From an uncultured Senegalimassilia sp. (lineage in GTDB: Bacteria > Actinomycetota > Coriobacteriia > Coriobacteriales > Eggerthellaceae): a stretch of DNA of 64,000 nt. Location of the stretch: positions 1 to 64,000 of the forward strand of contig NZ_CAKUAT010000006.1 in the NCBI RefSeq assembly GCF_934636665.1, given 5' to 3'. Below are positions 35,979-44,518 of the stretch, in pieces. The notes under the pieces were generated by a model. It was given only the letters and a program-made list of their open reading frames with translations. It did no database searches and had not been told where the DNA came from. How positions within the stretch are numbered: position 1 is the first letter of the stretch; every line of letters begins with the position of its first letter. The position numbers and the translations under genes are program-made.

Positions 35979-36317
35979 ATGAAGAAGATCACCGCTATCG
36001 TTCGTCCTGAAAAGCTTGAGCCGCTCAAAGACGCCCTGTTCGCGGCACAGGTTTCGGGAATGACCATCTCGCAGGTGCAAGGCTGCGGGTCCCAGCATGG
36101 CTGGAAGGAGTACTATCGCGGCACCGAGGTGCTGTTGAACATGGTGCCGAAGGTGAAGTTCGAGATCATCTGCGATGACGCCGAGGTGGACGCGCTCATC
36201 GACGTGATCAGCGCCACCGCTCGAACCGGCAACGTGGGGGACGGCAAGATCTTCGTCTTCCCGGTTGACGAGGTGGTGCGTATCCGCACCGGCGAGCGAG
36301 GAGACGAGGCTATCTAG
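35979..36317 (+). CDS. glnK: Nitrogen regulatory protein PII (GlnK)
   Basis: A 112-residue PII protein, trimeric in the family, sensing 2-oxoglutarate and ATP/ADP. MKKITAIVRPEKLEPLKDAL opens as usual. The T-loop EYYRGTEVLLNMVPKVK carries the conserved Tyr that is modified in other bacteria (Tyr51 region). GDGKIFVFPVDEVVRIRTGERG is the C-terminal nucleotide-binding signature. It is paired with amtB; AAAGGAG lies upstream. Terminator at 36381-36415. Confidence 0.95.
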   Translation: MKKITAIVRPEKLEPLKDALFAAQVSGMTISQVQGCGSQHGWKEYYRGTEVLLNMVPKVKFEIICDDAEVDALIDVISATARTGNVGDGKIFVFPVDEVVRIRTGERGDEAI

Positions 36318-36380
36318 CCTTTTGCGAACTGGTTGCGACCGCGATGTTCTCATGAGGACAATGCGCCTGTAAGAAGCTTG

Positions 36381-36415
36381 AAGGCCTCCCGTTTCTGGAA
36401 ATGGGAGGCCTTCTT
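36381..36415 (+). terminator. Terminator after glnK
   Basis: AAGGCCTCCC (36381-36390) pairs with GGGAGGCCTT (36403-36412), followed by CTT. Strong stem, short T-run. Confidence 0.75.
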
Positions 36416-36464
36416 ATGCGTGCGGGCCTTTCGCGGGATCGAGGGAGTTGCAAACCCGTTCGGA

Positions 36465-36517
36465 GCATAGGGGCCATCCCGTCTCCCGGAACGTGTGAAA
36501 TGGGATGGCCCCGATGC
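36465..36517. repeat. Second hairpin of the glnK-fur cluster
   Basis: GCAT then GGGGCCATCCC (36470-36480) pair with GGGATGGCCCC (36502-36512) then ATGC. The loop starts GTCTC and ends GAAAT, echoing GTTTC...GAAAT in the glnK terminator loop. Confidence 0.5.
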
Positions 36518-36568
36518 TTGCCGCTTTCCGCGGAACCGCGGCGATTGCGAATTTGCTTGGAGCTTGAG

Positions 36569-36599
36569 CCTTCCTGCTCCCGCTTTTGGAGCAGGAGGG
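36569..36599. repeat. Third hairpin of the glnK-fur cluster
   Basis: CCTTCCTGCTCC (36569-36580) pairs with GGAGCAGGAGGG (36588-36599) around CGCTTTT. The 22 bases upstream (36545 onward) align with those upstream of the second hairpin with nearly only transitions. Confidence 0.5.
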
Positions 36600-36641
36600 T
36601 CCCTTCGTTACGCGAAACCCGATGGAATGGTTGTGAGCGAA

Positions 36642-36675
36642 TTGCATAAGGCTTACTAGCGATATAGAATCCTAT
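36642..36675 (+). promoter_or_regulatory. Putative promoter and palindromic operator of the Fur-family gene
   Basis: TTGCAT (36642-36647), a 17-bp spacer and TAGAAT (36665-36670). Palindrome ATAG-AATC-CTAT (36664-36675) overlaps the -10, a position suited to autorepression. Match to known Fur or PerR boxes is only partial. Confidence 0.35.
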
Positions 36676-36713
36676 TAAGAAGAAAGCCTGACAAGAAGGA
36701 TAGGAGCAACGCG

Positions 36714-37133
36714 ATGACTGCGAACGATCAGGTCCAAAGCCCGCGCGGCTCGCGCAACACCAAGCAGCGCGCGGTGGTGCTCGATGCGGTGCGTTCGCTG
36801 CACAACCATCCGACGTCGGCGGATATCTACGACGTGGTTCACCGCGATCACCCCAACGTGTCCCGTGCCACCGTGTACCGCAACTTGAGCGTGTTGTCGG
36901 ATCGCGGGGAGGTTTTGCGCATTCCCGTGCCCAACGCGGCGGATCGCTACGACTTCCGTTGCGATAACCACTTCCATGCGAGGTGCAGCCGTTGCGGCGG
37001 CGTCTTCGATATCGAAACGGAGGGCATCGACCCCTTTGCGCGCATCGTGAACGACTACGGGTTTGAGGTAACAGGTTTCGACCTGGCGTTTTCCGGCGTG
37101 TGCCCCGATTGCCGTCGCGATAGCGGGGAATAG
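36714..37133 (+). CDS. Fur family transcriptional regulator (PerR-like)
   Basis: A 139-residue metal-dependent repressor. The N-terminal winged helix has RNTKQRAVVLDAV and SADIYDVVHRDHPNVSRATVYRNLSVL, the family recognition helix. The C-terminal domain has the regulatory His cluster DNHFHARCSRCG and a structural zinc site made of CSRC and CPDC pairs. Class (PerR, Fur or Zur) cannot be fixed from sequence alone; PerR-like organisation is my best reading. Start ATG 36714 with GGATAGGAG upstream. It stands alone with its own promoter. Confidence 0.87.
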   Translation: MTANDQVQSPRGSRNTKQRAVVLDAVRSLHNHPTSADIYDVVHRDHPNVSRATVYRNLSVLSDRGEVLRIPVPNAADRYDFRCDNHFHARCSRCGGVFDIETEGIDPFARIVNDYGFEVTGFDLAFSGVCPDCRRDSGE

Positions 37134-37496
37134 CTCGGTCTGCGATGGCGTGCGCTCGATTTGCGTGCTAAAGGGCATGGGCCGCAAGACGGGCGATCGT
37201 TGTGGCTGGTTCGGCCAGGGGCACAAGGTTGCGGGTGCGGGCCAAATCGAGCGCTTTGCCGTTCCGCGTAGAAATCGTGCAGGGCGGAACGCTGTTGGAA
37301 AATAATGGTTTGGATGGCGCATTGCGCATGGTATACTCGATTGGCTTATGGGAAGGTCCCGTAAGCATTGGTAATGTAGGCCCCCGAGACATGTTTGTTG
37401 CACTGCTAAAAGGGAGCATCTCCTGCAAGCGAACATGGTTTATGTAGCAATCATTCATGACGAAGGGTCCCCGGCAAAGTATGGAAGGGGTCCGTT
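37134..37496 (+). other. Gap upstream of rpsA
   Basis: Contains an 8-bp hairpin CGTTCCGC/GCGGAACG (37260-37267 with 37284-37291), which may end the Fur-family transcript, and the rpsA promoter (37310-37337). About 160 nt of leader follow with no gene. No known leader motif was recognised. Confidence 0.5.
37310..37337 (+). promoter_or_regulatory. rpsA promoter with extended -10
   Basis: TTGGAT (37310-37315), 16-bp spacer, then TGG-TATACT with TATACT at 37332-37337. The leader to the start codon is about 155 nt, long enough for regulation by the S1 product, as known in other bacteria. Confidence 0.55.
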
Positions 37497-38699
37497 TTGA
37501 CCGACATCAAGAACACGTCCGTCATCGACTTCGAGGACATCTCCGACGATCAGATGAACCAGATGATCGACGGCACGCTGACCGAGTTCGACGAGGGCGA
37601 CCTGGTCAACGGCACGGTTGTCAAGATCGAGCATGACGAGGTGCTGGTGGACATCGGATTCAAGTCCGAGGGCGTTGTGCCCGTCCGCGAGCTGTCCATC
37701 CGCAAGGACGCCGATCCGTCCGAGATCGTCAATCTCGGCGACGAGATCGAGGCTCTGGTCCTGCAGAAGGAGGACAAGGACGGCCGTCTGATCCTGTCCA
37801 AGAAGCGTGCCGAGTACGAGCGCGCCTGGATCAGCGTCGAGGAGAAGTTCAAGGCTGGCGAGACCGTCACCGGCGAGGTTATCGAGGTTGTCAAGGGCGG
37901 CCTGATCCTGGACATCGGCCTGCGCGGCTTCCTGCCTGCGTCTTTGGTCGACCTGCGTCGCGTCAAGGACCTGGACATGTACCTGCACACCGAGATCGAG
38001 GCCCGCGTCATCGAGATGGACCGCAACCGCAACAACGTTGTCCTGTCCCGTCGCGTGCTGCTTGAGGAAGGCCGCAAGAACGAGCGCGCCGAGATCCTCT
38101 CCAAGCTGTCCAAGGGCATGCGCCTCAAGGGCACGGTTTCCAGCATCGTCGACTTCGGCGCCTTCGTTGACCTGGGCGGCATCGACGGTCTGGTCCACAT
38201 CTCCGAGCTGTCCTGGAACCACGTCAACCATCCGTCCGAGGTCGTCAAGGTCGGTGACGAGGTCGAGGTCGAGGTTCTGGACGTCGATCTGCAGCGCGAG
38301 CGCATCTCTCTGGGTCTGAAGCAGACCACCGAGGATCCGTGGATCAAGCTGGTCGAGAGCTACCCGGTCGGCTCCATCGTCGACGGCAAGGTCACCAAGA
38401 CCGTTCCGTTCGGCGCCTTCGTCGAGCTGGGCCAGTCCATCGAGGGCCTGGTGCACATCTCCGAGATGGCCATGCGCCACATCGACACGCCTGCTCAGGT
38501 CGTCAAGCCTGGCGACATGGTCAAGGTCAAGGTCATGGAGATCAACCCCGACCGTCGTCGCATCAGCCTGTCTATGAAGGCCGCTGCTGCTGAGATGGGC
38601 TTCGAGATCCCCGTGGACGAGTCCATCCAGGTTGAGGAGAAGCCGGCTAAGAAGCGCGAGAAGAAGGCTGACAAGCCCGCTGAGGAGCAGGCTGAATAA
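37497..38699 (+). CDS. rpsA: 30S ribosomal protein S1
   Basis: A 400-residue protein with four S1/OB RNA-binding domains, starting near residues 33, 118, 203 and 290: GDLVNGTVVKIEHDEVLVDIG, GETVTGEVIEVVKGGLILDIG, GMRLKGTVSSIVDFGAFVDLG and GSIVDGKVTKTVPFGAFVELG (each abridged from a longer match). Four domains are usual for actinobacteria and other Gram-positives, against six in E. coli. The Lys/Glu-rich tail from about 375 is flexible. TTG start at 37497, with GGAAGGGG upstream. Strong terminator at 38742-38771. Confidence 0.93.
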   Translation: MTDIKNTSVIDFEDISDDQMNQMIDGTLTEFDEGDLVNGTVVKIEHDEVLVDIGFKSEGVVPVRELSIRKDADPSEIVNLGDEIEALVLQKEDKDGRLILSKKRAEYERAWISVEEKFKAGETVTGEVIEVVKGGLILDIGLRGFLPASLVDLRRVKDLDMYLHTEIEARVIEMDRNRNNVVLSRRVLLEEGRKNERAEILSKLSKGMRLKGTVSSIVDFGAFVDLGGIDGLVHISELSWNHVNHPSEVVKVGDEVEVEVLDVDLQRERISLGLKQTTEDPWIKLVESYPVGSIVDGKVTKTVPFGAFVELGQSIEGLVHISEMAMRHIDTPAQVVKPGDMVKVKVMEINPDRRRISLSMKAAAAEMGFEIPVDESIQVEEKPAKKREKKADKPAEEQAE

Positions 38700-38741
38700 G
38701 CTGACCTAAGCCTCAAGCTTTAAGCTGAAGCGTGAATCCTG

Positions 38742-38771
38742 CAAGGCCCCCGGCATACGCCGGGGGCCTTG
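38742..38771 (+). terminator. Terminator after rpsA
   Basis: CAAGGCCCCCGGC (38742-38754) pairs perfectly with GCCGGGGGCCTTG (38759-38771) around ATAC. The T-run is short (TTGTTG). Confidence 0.8.
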
Positions 38772-38838
38772 TTGCGTCTGAGGGCTGCCGAAGGATTCCC
38801 AAGGCTGGGACTGCAGGGCGACAAGGTATTCGGTTGAT

Positions 38839-38917
38839 GCCGTAGCTTTATGCCATATCTTTGCGCGACAATAGGCATCTTTCTCCTGGGCACGAGCAAT
38901 GCCGGCAAAGCTACGGC
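38839..38917. other. Structured element of unknown role
   Basis: GCCGTAGCTTT (38839-38849) pairs with AAAGCTACGGC (38907-38917), extended inward by GCC/GGC. Inside, GGCAT (38873-38877) can pair with ATGCC (38899-38903). The result is a 79-nt closed structure. It lies outside both flanking transcripts' coding parts. I do not recognise a riboswitch or sRNA family; strand unknown. Confidence 0.4.
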
Positions 38918-39055
38918 GTATTTGTCTTTAACGCGACTTCATCGTTCACGGATATCGGAAACCTTAAGGGTCGGAAAACAGTTGCGATGAGCATGAATCA
39001 AGCGGGAAGCGTGCGCTAAGGGCACTATCATCAGCGCTTGTCCTTTAACGCAGAT

Positions 39056-39100
39056 CGGGCCGCAATCGCGATGCGTTGATTCGCATACGATTGCGGCCCG
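39056..39100 (-). terminator. Terminator of the oatA-like gene
   Basis: CGGGCCGCAATCG (39056-39068) pairs perfectly with CGATTGCGGCCCG (39088-39100); ATGCG/CGCAT extends the stem inside. It lies 39 bp beyond the stop of the minus-strand gene. T-run (minus strand) is weak. Confidence 0.65.
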
Positions 39101-39138
39101 AAATCGTTCGGCTTGAGCGCGTGTCGACCTAGATGCGT

Positions 39139-41307
39139 CTACTCCTGCGGGTGCTCTCCAAGGCTGTTGGCAATATTGGTGGCAATGGAGGCCACGGCTG
39201 CCTGCTGGGCTGCGATGGCCTTCGAGGTTGCAGCTTCCATAGGCGTTTCGGCATGTGCTACCTGGTCGCCTTCCTTGTGCTCGGGCAGAAGGCCTCCGAT
39301 GGCGTCGTGGACCATGTCGATATAGGCTTGCGCGCCTTCCGAGGACAGATGCGTGCCGTCGCCGTCGAACCAGGTGCCGTGCGATGCACTTAGGTCGTAC
39401 CAGTTGATAACCTGCACATTGCTGTAGCGCTCGGCAGCGCGGTCGAGCGCGGCGTTCGTCTCCGCCATCCAGCTTTGCGGGCTGCGGGTGTTCACGAAGA
39501 ACACGTGCTTGTCGGTGCCCACCACGCCAAGCAGGTCGTCCAGCTGCTCGTCGGTGGCCTGCCCGTTCGTTCCCAAGGCGAACACCACCACATCGCCCAC
39601 GATATCCTGCTCGGCATAGGAGCGGTACACTTCCTCGCCGACGGTGAGCTGACGGTTCACGGCGGCATCGATGGCGCCGTAGGGGAACGTTTCAGTGAAG
39701 TTGGGGATGGCTCGCACCGATACCGAGTCGCCGATCATGAGCACGTCGAGCTTGGGCTTCTCGGCTGCTGCGGTGGCTCCTGACGTGTCTGCGGGCAGGC
39801 CTGCAACATGCGCCGATTCGTCCTTCAGCAAATCGCCGCCTTCAAGCGCGGAGGTGTCGGGTACGAAGATCAGACCGCCGATGCAGACGATGGTGAGCAC
39901 GGAGGCCGCAGCCGTGGGCAAGGCGTGGCTGCGAAGCCAGTCGGCAAGCAGGATCTGCCCGCTGCGCACATCGCCCACGAACTTCCCGATGGCTCCATGG
40001 CGGATGGGGTCTTCCACAAACTTGTAGGAGAACCACGAGATGGCGAAGATGATGGCAAGCTCAACCAGGTACATCCACCACGGGGTGCCGTCGATGTTGC
40101 TGCGCGGGTTCATAAGCAGAAGGATAGGGTAGTGCCACAGATACATGCCGTAGGAGTGCAGGCCGATCCATACGAGCGGTTTTGCGGCGAACACCTTCGC
40201 CAACAGGCTAGACGGGTGCACGATGACAGCGATGATGACCATGGTGATCGCGGAGGCGAGCAGGATGCCGCCGCGGTACATGAACGCCGACGTGCCCTCG
40301 ATGCCTGCCATCATGGCTACCAAGCCGATGAGCGCGATGCCGCCCACGGCGTCAAGCGCCAGCCGCACGTTGCGGTCCAGGTGGATCTCGTTGTTCGCGC
40401 CAAGTTGGTTCGACGGCCATACGAAGGCAAGCCATGCGCCGATGAGCAGGCTGAACGCGCGGGTGTCGGTTCCGTAGTACACGCGCGAGGGGTCGGCGTC
40501 GGGGTTGAACAGAATCGCCATCTCAAGGGCGGAGGCAAGCGCGAGCACGAAGGTGGCGTTGCGCATATGGGTGCGCTTCACGCCGAACTTGTGCGCAAGG
40601 ATGAGCGCCACGGGCCAAACCACGTAGAACTGCTCCTCGATGGCAAGCGACCAGAAGTGGGTGACGGGGCTGGGGGCGCCCAAGGCGTCGAAGTAGGATA
40701 CGTCGCGCAGGATATACCACCAGTTGGTCACCCAACAGAGCGCCGCCCACATGTCTTCGCGCAGCTTCGTGAGAAGGCTATGGTCGAACAGCGTGCAGAG
40801 CACGGCGGTGACTATGATGACGAAGGCGATGGCCGGGAACAGACGTTTCACGCGGCGTAGCCAGAACTGCGGCAAGTCGATGGTGCCCGTGGAATCCCAT
40901 TCGATGAGCAGCAGGCTGGTGATCAGGTAGCCTGACAGCACGAAGAACACGGTGACGCCAAGCAGGCCGCCGGGCATCCAGGCCATGCCCATGTGATAGG
41001 CGATAACGCCAAGCACGGCAAGCGCGCGCAGGCCGTCGAGGGCGGGGATGTAACGCGATTTCTTCCGCTTGGGCTGCTCTACGCTGCCAGATGCGCGCGA
41101 GGTCCGCGGCGATGTGCTGTGCGCGTTGCCGCGACGGCCGTCCGTTGCGGCATTTGCACGGCGGGTGTCGTGCGATGCGGCGGCCGGGGCGCTTGAGGCG
41201 CGGCCGTGCGTATTGGAACGGTTTTGCGTGTAAGAATCCGATGCGGGGCTTGCGTATGCGCTTCGCGAGCGGTTGCGTGCATGGCTCCCAGCCGGCGTTT
41301 CCGGCAT
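39139..41307 (-). CDS. oatA: OatA-like O-acetyltransferase (acyltransferase-3 plus SGNH domain)
   Basis: A 722-residue envelope enzyme that moves acetyl groups across the membrane. Residues 1-83 are a cytoplasmic, Ser/Arg/Asn/Ala-rich low-complexity tail. The acyltransferase-3 domain starts at YIPALDGLRALAVLGVIAYH and has about ten membrane helices; HFWSLAIEEQFYVVWP is the family core. After the last helix (about 490-510) comes an SGNH esterase-like domain: MIGDSVSV (Ser), ALGTNG (Asn) and DGTHLSSEG (Asp-His). This order matches peptidoglycan O-acetyltransferase OatA, which confers lysozyme resistance; another glycan target is possible. A GH25 lysozyme is encoded 4 kb away. Confidence 0.87.
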   Translation of the reverse strand: MPETPAGSHARNRSRSAYASPASDSYTQNRSNTHGRASSAPAAASHDTRRANAATDGRRGNAHSTSPRTSRASGSVEQPKRKKSRYIPALDGLRALAVLGVIAYHMGMAWMPGGLLGVTVFFVLSGYLITSLLLIEWDSTGTIDLPQFWLRRVKRLFPAIAFVIIVTAVLCTLFDHSLLTKLREDMWAALCWVTNWWYILRDVSYFDALGAPSPVTHFWSLAIEEQFYVVWPVALILAHKFGVKRTHMRNATFVLALASALEMAILFNPDADPSRVYYGTDTRAFSLLIGAWLAFVWPSNQLGANNEIHLDRNVRLALDAVGGIALIGLVAMMAGIEGTSAFMYRGGILLASAITMVIIAVIVHPSSLLAKVFAAKPLVWIGLHSYGMYLWHYPILLLMNPRSNIDGTPWWMYLVELAIIFAISWFSYKFVEDPIRHGAIGKFVGDVRSGQILLADWLRSHALPTAAASVLTIVCIGGLIFVPDTSALEGGDLLKDESAHVAGLPADTSGATAAAEKPKLDVLMIGDSVSVRAIPNFTETFPYGAIDAAVNRQLTVGEEVYRSYAEQDIVGDVVVFALGTNGQATDEQLDDLLGVVGTDKHVFFVNTRSPQSWMAETNAALDRAAERYSNVQVINWYDLSASHGTWFDGDGTHLSSEGAQAYIDMVHDAIGGLLPEHKEGDQVAHAETPMEAATSKAIAAQQAAVASIATNIANSLGEHPQE

Positions 41308-41359
41308 GATAGTTCCCTTCTCATCTGCTGCGCTCCCTTAATCCGCAGCACATCGCCCC

Positions 41360-41368
41360 AGTATACCA
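41360..41368 (-). promoter_or_regulatory. Extended -10 promoter (TGG TATACT) of the oatA-like gene
   Basis: On the minus strand TGG (41368-41366) then TATACT (41365-41360), 53 nt before the ATG at 41307. It lies in the divergent gap shared with coaE. Confidence 0.5.
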
Positions 41369-41494
41369 GTGCCGCCTACCGTAACCTGTCGGCAAATGAT
41401 GGCATGTGCCGTGCGTTTCGGCTGCGCGGTGCGTGTATCATATGAACCAGATATGCGTGAAGGCAACGCTGCGATGCCGACAAAGGAGGCAGGC

Positions 41495-42103
41495 ATGGGT
41501 ATGAAGAAGCTGTTCGTCATCGGCGGCATGGGCGCCGGCAAGTCGACGGCCCGCAAGGTTCTGGCCGAGCAGGGAGTCCCGTACATCGACCTCGACAAGG
41601 TCGGTCATGACGTGCTGCTGTGGGATACGGTCAAAGCCGACCTGGTAGAGGCGTTCGGCGCCGATATCCTGGGCGCTGACGGCCAGATCGTGCGCTCGAA
41701 GGTGGCGGCGAAGGCTTTCGCCACGCCGGCGGAGACGCGCAAGCTCAACCGCATCACCATGCCGCGCATCGAGGAGGCGTTCACCGATCAGCTCGACGAG
41801 CTTGAGCGCCAGGGCAACAAGGCCGTGGTGGTGGAGTACTCGGTGTTCAAGAACCGCCAGGTGTCCATGGCCAATGGCGCCGACGTGGTCATTGCCGTGC
41901 TGGCCCCGCTTGACGACCGCATCGAGCGCGCCGTTGCAGGCGGCTGGGACGAGCAGGACGTGCGTCGCCGCATCGCCCGTCAGATCAGCGACGCGGACCG
42001 CATCGAGCAATCCGACGTGGTGTTCAACAACGACGGCACGCCCGAGCAGCTGCGCGAGCAGGTCGAGCAGTGGTGGCGCGAGTACAGCAAGACGCTGGAC
42101 TAG
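41495..42103 (+). CDS. coaE: Dephospho-CoA kinase
   Basis: A 202-residue P-loop kinase, last step of coenzyme A synthesis. Walker A is GGMGAGKST, next to VIG. YIDLDKVGHDVL holds the substrate Asp. RRRIARQISDADRIEQSDVVFNNDG is the CoaE lid and 'A.ADVV..N.G' signature region. Start ATG 41495 is placed by AAAGGAGG upstream; the frame is open further 5' without a site. A hairpin terminator follows at 42145-42204. Confidence 0.92.
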   Translation: MGMKKLFVIGGMGAGKSTARKVLAEQGVPYIDLDKVGHDVLLWDTVKADLVEAFGADILGADGQIVRSKVAAKAFATPAETRKLNRITMPRIEEAFTDQLDELERQGNKAVVVEYSVFKNRQVSMANGADVVIAVLAPLDDRIERAVAGGWDEQDVRRRIARQISDADRIEQSDVVFNNDGTPEQLREQVEQWWREYSKTLD

Positions 42104-42108
42104 GGCGA

Positions 42109-42130
42109 TATCGCGCCGATGGGCGCGATA
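42109..42130 (+). repeat. Hairpin just after coaE
   Basis: TATCGCGCC (42109-42117) pairs perfectly with GGCGCGATA (42122-42130) around GATG. It precedes the larger terminator. Confidence 0.5.
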
Positions 42131-42144
42131 GTTTGGAACGTTGC

Positions 42145-42204
42145 GGCCCCTGCGGCGCGTTGCGTCGGCTATTTGCCGGGCGCGATGCGTTGCAGGGGTC
42201 TTTT
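42145..42204 (+). terminator. Terminator between coaE and uvrB
   Basis: GGCCCCTGC (42145-42153) pairs with GCAGGGGTC (42192-42200, one G-T pair), followed by TTTT. The long loop contains further GC-rich pairing. Confidence 0.6.
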
Positions 42205-42230
42205 GCGTTGTCATATATGTGAAGCGAAAA

Positions 42231-42244
42231 CGTACACTTGTTCT
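42231..42244 (+). promoter_or_regulatory. LexA (SOS) box variant upstream of uvrB
   Basis: CGTAC-ACTT-GTTCT, one mismatch from the Gram-positive form CGAAC-N4-GTTC. The reverse complement of the site before recN reads CGTAC-GACT-GTTCT, so both share the same asymmetric halves. It overlaps the -35 region of the uvrB promoter. Confidence 0.55.
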
Positions 42245-42257
42245 TTTCCGTGCACCG

Positions 42258-42266
42258 TGCTAGACT
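42258..42266 (+). promoter_or_regulatory. uvrB promoter -10 (TGC TAGACT)
   Basis: TGC then TAGACT at 42261-42266. TTGTTC at 42238-42243 lies 17 bp upstream as a -35 and is inside the SOS box, which would allow LexA to block polymerase. Confidence 0.5.
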
Positions 42267-42312
42267 TCGGGCACTGATTCGAAGGAAGCGCCTGCGAAGG
42301 ACGTGATTGCAC

Positions 42313-44466
42313 ATGAGCAGCCATCTGAAGAACATCGAGGGCATGGCGATGGAGGGCAAGTTGCCCGAAGTGCGCCTTGCGAACACTCCGTTTCGAACGG
42401 TCAGCCCTTATGAGCCTTCAGGCGATCAGCCGCAGGCCATCAAAAAGCTGGCGCAGGGCGTTGAGGACGGGCTGCGGTATCAAACGCTTCTGGGCGTCAC
42501 GGGCTCGGGCAAAACGTTCACCATGGCGAAAACCATCGAGGCGGTGCAGCGCCCCACGCTTGTCATGGCGCCGAACAAGACGCTTGCCGCCCAGCTTGCA
42601 AGCGAGCTCAAGGAGTTCTTCCCCGACAACGCCGTGGTGTATTTCGTCAGCTACTACGATTATTACCAGCCTGAGGCGTACGTGCCCTCGTCGGACACGT
42701 TCATCGAGAAGGACGCCTCCATCAACGAAGAGGTGGAGAAGCTGCGCCATGCCGCCACTAGCGCGCTCCTTTCCAGGCGCGACGTCATCGTGGTGGCGTC
42801 GGTCAGCTGCATCTACGGCATCGGCAGCCCCATGGACTATGCAGGCATGGCCGTGTTCGTGGACAAGCAGAAGGAGATGGATCGCGACCAGATGATCCAT
42901 GACCTTATCGATATCCAATACGATCGAAACGACTATGAGTTGAAGCGCGGTACGTTCCGCGTGCGCGGGGATAACCTGGATGTGTTCCCTCCGTATGCGG
43001 ACAATCCGGTGCGTGTGGAGTTCTGGGGCGATGAAATAGAGCAGATTTCCGAGATCGACAACGTAACGGGCGAGGTTTTGCAAACCTATGAGGCCCTGCC
43101 TATTTGGCCGGCCTCCCATTACGTAACGGCGCGCCCGAAGATGGAGCACGCCATCAAAACCATCCAAGAGGAACTGCGCGAGCGTCTGCAGCAGTTCAAG
43201 GAGGAGGGCAAGCTGCTTGAGGCCCAGCGGCTGGAGATGCGCGTGAACTACGATCTTGAGATGCTGGAGACCATGGGGTTTTGCAGCGGCATCGAGAACT
43301 ACTCCCGACATCTCGACGGGCGCGAGCCCGGAGAGCCTCCGTACACGCTCATCGACTATTTCCCGGACGATTTCCTGTGCATCATCGACGAGAGCCATGT
43401 GACGGTGCCCCAGATCCGCGGCATGCACGAGGGCGACCGCAGCCGCAAGATCACCTTGACCGAGCACGGGTTCCGGCTGCCCAGCTGCCTGGATAACCGT
43501 CCGCTGCGTTTCGACGAGTTCGAGGAGCGCGTGCCGCAGTTCATCTACGTGTCGGCAACGCCCGGCGATTACGAGCTGAAGGTCAGCCAGCAACAGGTGG
43601 AGCAGATCATCCGCCCCACGGGCTTGCTGGACCCCGAGATCATCCTGCGCGGCAGCGCAAGCCAGATCGACGACATCATCGACGAGGCGAAGGAGCGTGC
43701 CGAGCGCAACGAGCGCGTGCTCATAACCACGCTTACCAAGAAGATGGCCGAGGACTTGACCGACCATCTTTTGGATCGAGGCATACGCGCCCGTTACATG
43801 CACAGCGACATCGGCACGCTTGAGCGCGTGGATATCCTGCGCGATCTGCGTTTGGGCAAGTTCGACGCGCTGGTGGGAATCAACCTGTTGCGCGAGGGCC
43901 TGGACCTACCTGAAGTGACGTTGGTCGCCATCCTCGATGCCGACAAGGAAGGCTTCCTGCGCAACCAGCGCAGCCTGATCCAGACCATCGGCCGCGCGGC
44001 TCGTAACGCGAACGGCCAGGTGATCATGTATGCCGATAAAACCACCGACTCCATGGACCTGGCCATCTCCGAAACGCGGCGCCGTCGCAGCATCCAGATG
44101 GCGTACAACGAAGAGCACGGCATCACGCCCAAAACGGTCACGAAGGCGGTCGTGGACATCATGAGCTACGTGCATGGGGAAATGGGCGATGTGTCGTCCG
44201 AGCAGGTGAACATGCAGCTTGCCGAGCTGTCGCGCGAAGAAGTGCTGCGCGTTATCTCCAGCATGGAGGAGGATATGGCCGAGGCGTCGCGCAATATGGA
44301 CTTCGAAGAGGCGGCGCGCTTGCGAGACGAGGTGGTGCGCCTGCGTGCCGGCGTGGAGGGCGAAAGCGAGGCGGATGTGCTCAAGGACCTGAAGAAGAGC
44401 GCGCGCAAGGGCAGTGCCTTCGGCAATCGCAAGAACGCGGCGTACGGCAGCTCGCGCCGGTCGTAA
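42313..44466 (+). CDS. uvrB: Excinuclease ABC subunit B
   Basis: A 717-residue helicase-like repair protein that loads with UvrA at DNA lesions and directs UvrC. It has Walker A GVTGSGKTFT, the damage-probing beta-hairpin YYDYYQPEAYVPSSDTFIEKD (abridged), Walker B IIDESHVTVPQ, motif V/VI region GRAARNANGQVIMYAD and the C-terminal UVR motif MDFEEAARLRDEVVRL that binds UvrC. Length slightly over the typical 670. ATG 42313 chosen; TTG 42307 is closer to GAAGG and is possible. Confidence 0.95.
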   Translation: MSSHLKNIEGMAMEGKLPEVRLANTPFRTVSPYEPSGDQPQAIKKLAQGVEDGLRYQTLLGVTGSGKTFTMAKTIEAVQRPTLVMAPNKTLAAQLASELKEFFPDNAVVYFVSYYDYYQPEAYVPSSDTFIEKDASINEEVEKLRHAATSALLSRRDVIVVASVSCIYGIGSPMDYAGMAVFVDKQKEMDRDQMIHDLIDIQYDRNDYELKRGTFRVRGDNLDVFPPYADNPVRVEFWGDEIEQISEIDNVTGEVLQTYEALPIWPASHYVTARPKMEHAIKTIQEELRERLQQFKEEGKLLEAQRLEMRVNYDLEMLETMGFCSGIENYSRHLDGREPGEPPYTLIDYFPDDFLCIIDESHVTVPQIRGMHEGDRSRKITLTEHGFRLPSCLDNRPLRFDEFEERVPQFIYVSATPGDYELKVSQQQVEQIIRPTGLLDPEIILRGSASQIDDIIDEAKERAERNERVLITTLTKKMAEDLTDHLLDRGIRARYMHSDIGTLERVDILRDLRLGKFDALVGINLLREGLDLPEVTLVAILDADKEGFLRNQRSLIQTIGRAARNANGQVIMYADKTTDSMDLAISETRRRRSIQMAYNEEHGITPKTVTKAVVDIMSYVHGEMGDVSSEQVNMQLAELSREEVLRVISSMEEDMAEASRNMDFEEAARLRDEVVRLRAGVEGESEADVLKDLKKSARKGSAFGNRKNAAYGSSRRS

Positions 44467-44518
44467 AGCTGCGTATGGGCGGCGTTTGCCGTCTCGCGGC
44501 GTCGCTGCCGCATTCGGC

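Larger units (their letters stand above)
36318..36713. other. Gap between glnK and the Fur-family gene with three related hairpins
   Basis: Contains stem-loops at 36381-36412, 36470-36512 and 36569-36599, spaced 89 and 99 bp. The first is the glnK terminator. Each is preceded by a related segment ending G(A/G)AGC(T/A)T. The promoter and a palindrome for the next gene follow at 36642-36675. No gene is supported. Confidence 0.5.
38700..39138. other. Gap between convergent rpsA and oatA-like genes
   Basis: Holds the rpsA terminator (38742-38771), a long two-stem element (38839-38917) and the oatA-side terminator (39056-39100). No gene recognised. Confidence 0.5.
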
